This document shows positions 63,856-64,000 of a DNA stretch of 64,000 nt, one piece after another. Every line of letters starts with the position of its first letter. The first letter of the stretch is position 1. This stretch comes from SABI01 sp963663665 (GTDB lineage Bacteria; Spirochaetota; Spirochaetia; Sphaerochaetales; Sphaerochaetaceae), in contig CAXXKP010000009.1 of the NCBI GenBank assembly GCA_963663665.2, positions 372,001 through 436,000 of the forward strand. The letters run 5' to 3'. A program made the position numbers and the translations under genes. The notes beneath the pieces were generated by a model. It saw only the letters and a program-made list of their open reading frames with translations, had not been told where the DNA came from and did not search any database.

Positions 63856-64000
63856 ATGACGAAACCTACCATTAAAGCGATTGCGATTGACCTTGATGGA
63901 ACACTACTTACAAGCAATAAGATTATTACCCCTTACACACTCTCTGTATTAAATCGTGCTATGGAGAAGGGAATTCACATTATCATTGCAACTGGGCGAT
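63856..64000 (+). CDS. Cof-type HAD hydrolase, 5' part
   Basis: The first 48 codons of a HAD-superfamily phosphatase of the Cof/YbiV group. Motif I is AIDLDGTLL with the catalytic Asp pair, followed by LSVLNRAMEKGIHIIIATGR, the end of the first Rossmann strand pair. The gene runs off the end of the window. It probably removes phosphate from a sugar phosphate or cofactor; substrate not predictable. Confidence 0.9.
   Translation, partial: MTKPTIKAIAIDLDGTLLTSNKIITPYTLSVLNRAMEKGIHIIIATGR

Overview
The window is an AT-rich bacterial chromosome segment. A TP0789-like LolA-fold protein inside a LolCDE-like operon, a PocR/PAS/GGDEF/HD-GYP protein, GTP-dependent PEP carboxykinase and InlB-type repeat lipoproteins suggest a host-associated anaerobic spirochaete (Sphaerochaetaceae/Treponemataceae-like). 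That placement is inference; there is no rRNA or other taxonomic marker gene here.

Layout. 1-4230: a YhaO/YhaN-like nuclease-ATPase pair, the nuclease cut by the window edge. 4297-6772: arginine deiminase and a TIGR00300-family ornithine cyclodeaminase. 6815-9733 (-): a 972-aa c-di-GMP protein. 10021-15408: pyruvate dehydrogenase operon aceE-aceF-lpd. 15467-17131: a complete ISL3-family insertion sequence with 8-bp target duplications. 17132-25229: a type II-C CRISPR-Cas system (tracrRNA, cas9, cas1, cas2, 42-repeat array). 25383-32801: AraC regulator, sugar ABC transporter, split sugar kinase and a DUF5107 protein. 33058-36751: InlB-repeat lipoprotein with a frameshift. 36841-39693: hybrid histidine kinase and two small genes. 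39747-43641: diaminopropionate ammonia-lyase, a cyclic-nucleotide-binding protein and a periplasmic 5'-nucleotidase. 43742-49442 (-): a LolCDE/LolA-like export operon with an outer-membrane barrel. 49747-54023: small lipoprotein, O-acetylhomoserine sulfhydrylase, thioredoxin-fold protein, split NapH-like ferredoxin and MazG-like enzyme. 54024-55858: 1.8 kb with no gene but degenerate internal repeats. 55859-64000: isocitrate dehydrogenase, PEP carboxykinase, two flavodoxins, CorA, MscS, an unknown protein and a truncated HAD phosphatase.

The most interesting part is the CRISPR locus. A previously unlabelled tracrRNA can be read on the minus strand between the IS and cas9. It has a consensus promoter, an anti-repeat pairing with the first 14 nt of the minus-strand repeat, and three downstream stems. 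The ISL3 element has inserted into the U-tract of the tracrRNA terminator. Every repeat ends, on the minus strand, in an extended -10 element, so crRNAs are probably made one spacer at a time, running toward the cas genes. The array carries a tandem duplication of a 9-spacer block with one spacer lost from one copy.

Four genes (sugar kinase, InlB-repeat lipoprotein, FtsX-type permease, NapH-like ferredoxin) are each broken by one single-nucleotide indel, three of them in homopolymers. Either this strain is losing these genes or the assembly carries indel errors; read-level data would decide.
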